From the NCBI GenBank assembly GCA_013214445.1, contig JABSPG010000206.1, positions 1-6,984 on the forward strand: a DNA stretch of 6,984 bases, written 5' to 3'. This document shows, piece after piece, positions 6,028-6,984 of this stretch. This stretch comes from Ekhidna sp. Lineage in GTDB: Bacteria > Bacteroidota > Bacteroidia > Cytophagales > Cyclobacteriaceae. The translations under genes and the position numbers were made by a program. The notes under the pieces are model-generated. The model was not told the DNA's origin, did no database searches, and saw only the letters and a list, made by a program, of their open reading frames with translations. How positions within the stretch are numbered: the first letter of the stretch is position 1; each line of letters opens with the position of its first letter.

Positions 6028-6887
6028 GGATGGAACTGATCGAGTGATTTCTTTAAGTCCTGCATGCTCACTCGCTTGTACCTTTCTGTGCTATTGATGT
6101 TGTTGTGACCAGCCATGTATTGCACTTCAATAATATTCTTCTGCTCGATCCAAAGGGCGATTACTGAACTCCTGATATGCATGAGATTCTTGTACCTGGG
6201 ATAACGTTTTCTTAGCTGCTTATTCAGGTCACAGACCAGTTCTTTTATTCCCGGACTCTTGCCTGTGCTGATAATCAGCTTTTCCGTTTCCTTGTTTGCT
6301 TTAGTTCGGATTTGTGGAAGTATTTCTTTGATATATTCTTGCAGTGGCAAGATCTGGTGAGCTTCCAGTTTTAATGTTCTTCTCATTGCCCTGCCGGTCT
6401 TTTTGATGTACACCGTTCCTTTATGCAAGTCAATATCTGCGGGTTTTATTGCTTCCAGTTCATCTAATCTCATGGCCTGATAGATCGCTAAGCCTAACAG
6501 TGTTTTATTCCGCTTCTGAACTATCGTTTCTGTCGGATATTCCACATAAATCATATTCAGTTCTTTCTTGTTCAGCAGGTCACTTGGCAACTGGTAAGTA
6601 TCACCTTTGATGTAAAGCCTTCTGGCTGGATTCCTGGTTATTTCATTTCTACTCTGCAGATATTCATAGTAGTATTTCACTGCTCGGATGTAGCAGTTCA
6701 AAGTATGGGTACTTAACTCTTTGGCTCTTAACTTCTTCACATAACTCAACAGATCCACATACTCACAGCTCTCTACCGTCAGATTTTCACTCTCTAACCA
6801 CTTCATAAAATGCTCCTGGTAAAACAGGTTATCTCCTAAGCCTTTCGGGTGCTTGATCCGCTTCTGTAAATGCTCTCTAAATTTCAT
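6018..6887 (-). CDS. Tyrosine recombinase (Xer/phage-integrase type), complete
   Basis: The 289-residue length is normal for Xer-like recombinases. The N-terminal SAM-like core-binding domain covers about residues 1-95 (FYQEHFMKWLESENLTVESC ... THTLNCYIRAVKYYYEYLQ). The catalytic domain follows: box I arginine R140 in QAMRLDELEAI, hairpin lysine in VYIKKTGR (K162 or K163), box II arginine R239 in MHIRSS, H261 in YMAGHNN, and nucleophile Y270 in STERYKRV. Box II departs from the usual HxxRH: His sits two, not three, residues before Arg, and Ser follows it. The ATG overlaps the stop of the upstream recombinase by 11 bp, so the pair is translationally coupled. Its 3' end runs into the 21-bp repeat array, a candidate substrate or regulatory site. 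Likely role: DNA cleavage and rejoining for integration, excision or cassette exchange. Confidence 0.92.
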   Translation of the reverse strand: MKFREHLQKRIKHPKGLGDNLFYQEHFMKWLESENLTVESCEYVDLLSYVKKLRAKELSTHTLNCYIRAVKYYYEYLQSRNEITRNPARRLYIKGDTYQLPSDLLNKKELNMIYVEYPTETIVQKRNKTLLGLAIYQAMRLDELEAIKPADIDLHKGTVYIKKTGRAMRRTLKLEAHQILPLQEYIKEILPQIRTKANKETEKLIISTGKSPGIKELVCDLNKQLRKRYPRYKNLMHIRSSVIALWIEQKNIIEVQYMAGHNNINSTERYKRVSMQDLKKSLDQFHPLR

Positions 6888-6984
6888 AGGATAAGTGCAG
6901 ATAAGTTTGTGTGCTTCTGATCCGTTGGTGTCCTAAAAACTGGCTGATGTTCTCGATCCCCATTCCTGATTCTAGCAGATGCGT
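6877..6984 (-). CDS. Tyrosine recombinase, C-terminal 35 residues (enters from right edge)
   Basis: Reading the minus strand from the window edge in frame with ACG at 6984-6982 gives 35 residues and a TAG at 6879-6877. The text THLLESGMGIENISQFLGHQ, then RIRSTQTYLHLS, is the classic end of a tyrosine recombinase: a box after HxxR, the GH dipeptide (H19 of the fragment) and the nucleophile Tyr in TQTYLH (Y29). Its stop overlaps the next recombinase gene, whose ATG lies inside the sequence TATGAAATTTAG. Two differing, coupled recombinases often work together, as in Xer-like pairs or recombinase-in-trio elements; whether a third precedes them is outside the window. Confidence 0.9.
   Translation of the reverse strand, partial: THLLESGMGIENISQFLGHQRIRSTQTYLHLSYEI

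Noticed and set aside
5661..6047. Open frames of 66-106 codons on both strands across the 21-bp repeats, with seven-residue periodic peptides
   Set aside because: The 21-bp period is seven codons and the unit lacks stops in several frames, so open frames on both strands are expected without coding selection. I annotate the repeats and leave a coding role only as a remote alternative.

Overview
The window looks like accessory DNA from a Bacteroidota bacterium, most likely of the Cytophagales type. The reasons are indirect. Genes start without a recognisable Shine-Dalgarno sequence. One intergenic region carries a TTG / 20 bp / TAnnTTTG-like promoter, the form used by this phylum. The Rhs tip begins with the GCLKLTYRE text I associate with Bacteroidota Rhs proteins. 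A lineage below phylum is inference.

Layout from left to right. At 1-548 (minus) is the N-terminal part of a tyrosine recombinase, running off the left edge. At 561-3266 (minus) is a 901-residue primase-helicase: CHC2 zinc finger, TOPRIM, P-loop ATPase and a C-terminal winged helix. Its start overlaps the stop of a 74-residue helical protein (3257-3481, minus). This three-gene run diverges from an XRE-type regulator (3619-3981, plus), and the 137 bp between them hold promoter elements for both directions. A terminator cluster at 3983-4090 separates the regulator from an immunity-like lipoprotein gene (4101-4553, minus). That gene lies 2 bp downstream of an orphan Rhs C-terminal tip (4556-5125, minus), which starts at TTG five codons after an in-frame stop.

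From 5126 to 5838 I see no credible gene. The stretch is locally very GC-rich (42 of 60 bases at 5341-5400) and dense in hairpins, including a 16-bp stem at 5660-5714. It passes into nine phase-perfect, degenerate 21-bp tandem repeats (5839-6027), the last of which overlaps the stop codon of a second tyrosine recombinase (6018-6887, minus). That gene overlaps by 11 bp the C-terminus of a third tyrosine recombinase entering from the right edge (6877-6984, minus).

My reading is an integrative mobile element with its own replication primase-helicase, a regulator and several tyrosine recombinases. Beside the recombinase pair sits a silent or displaced Rhs toxin tip with its lipoprotein immunity gene. 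The most unusual part is 5126-6027, where a structured non-coding block and a 21-bp array lie between the recombinases and the toxin-immunity cassette. The array may be a recombinase substrate or a regulatory RNA, but the sequence alone does not decide this. No relaxase, transfer genes, tRNA, rRNA or CRISPR array were seen.
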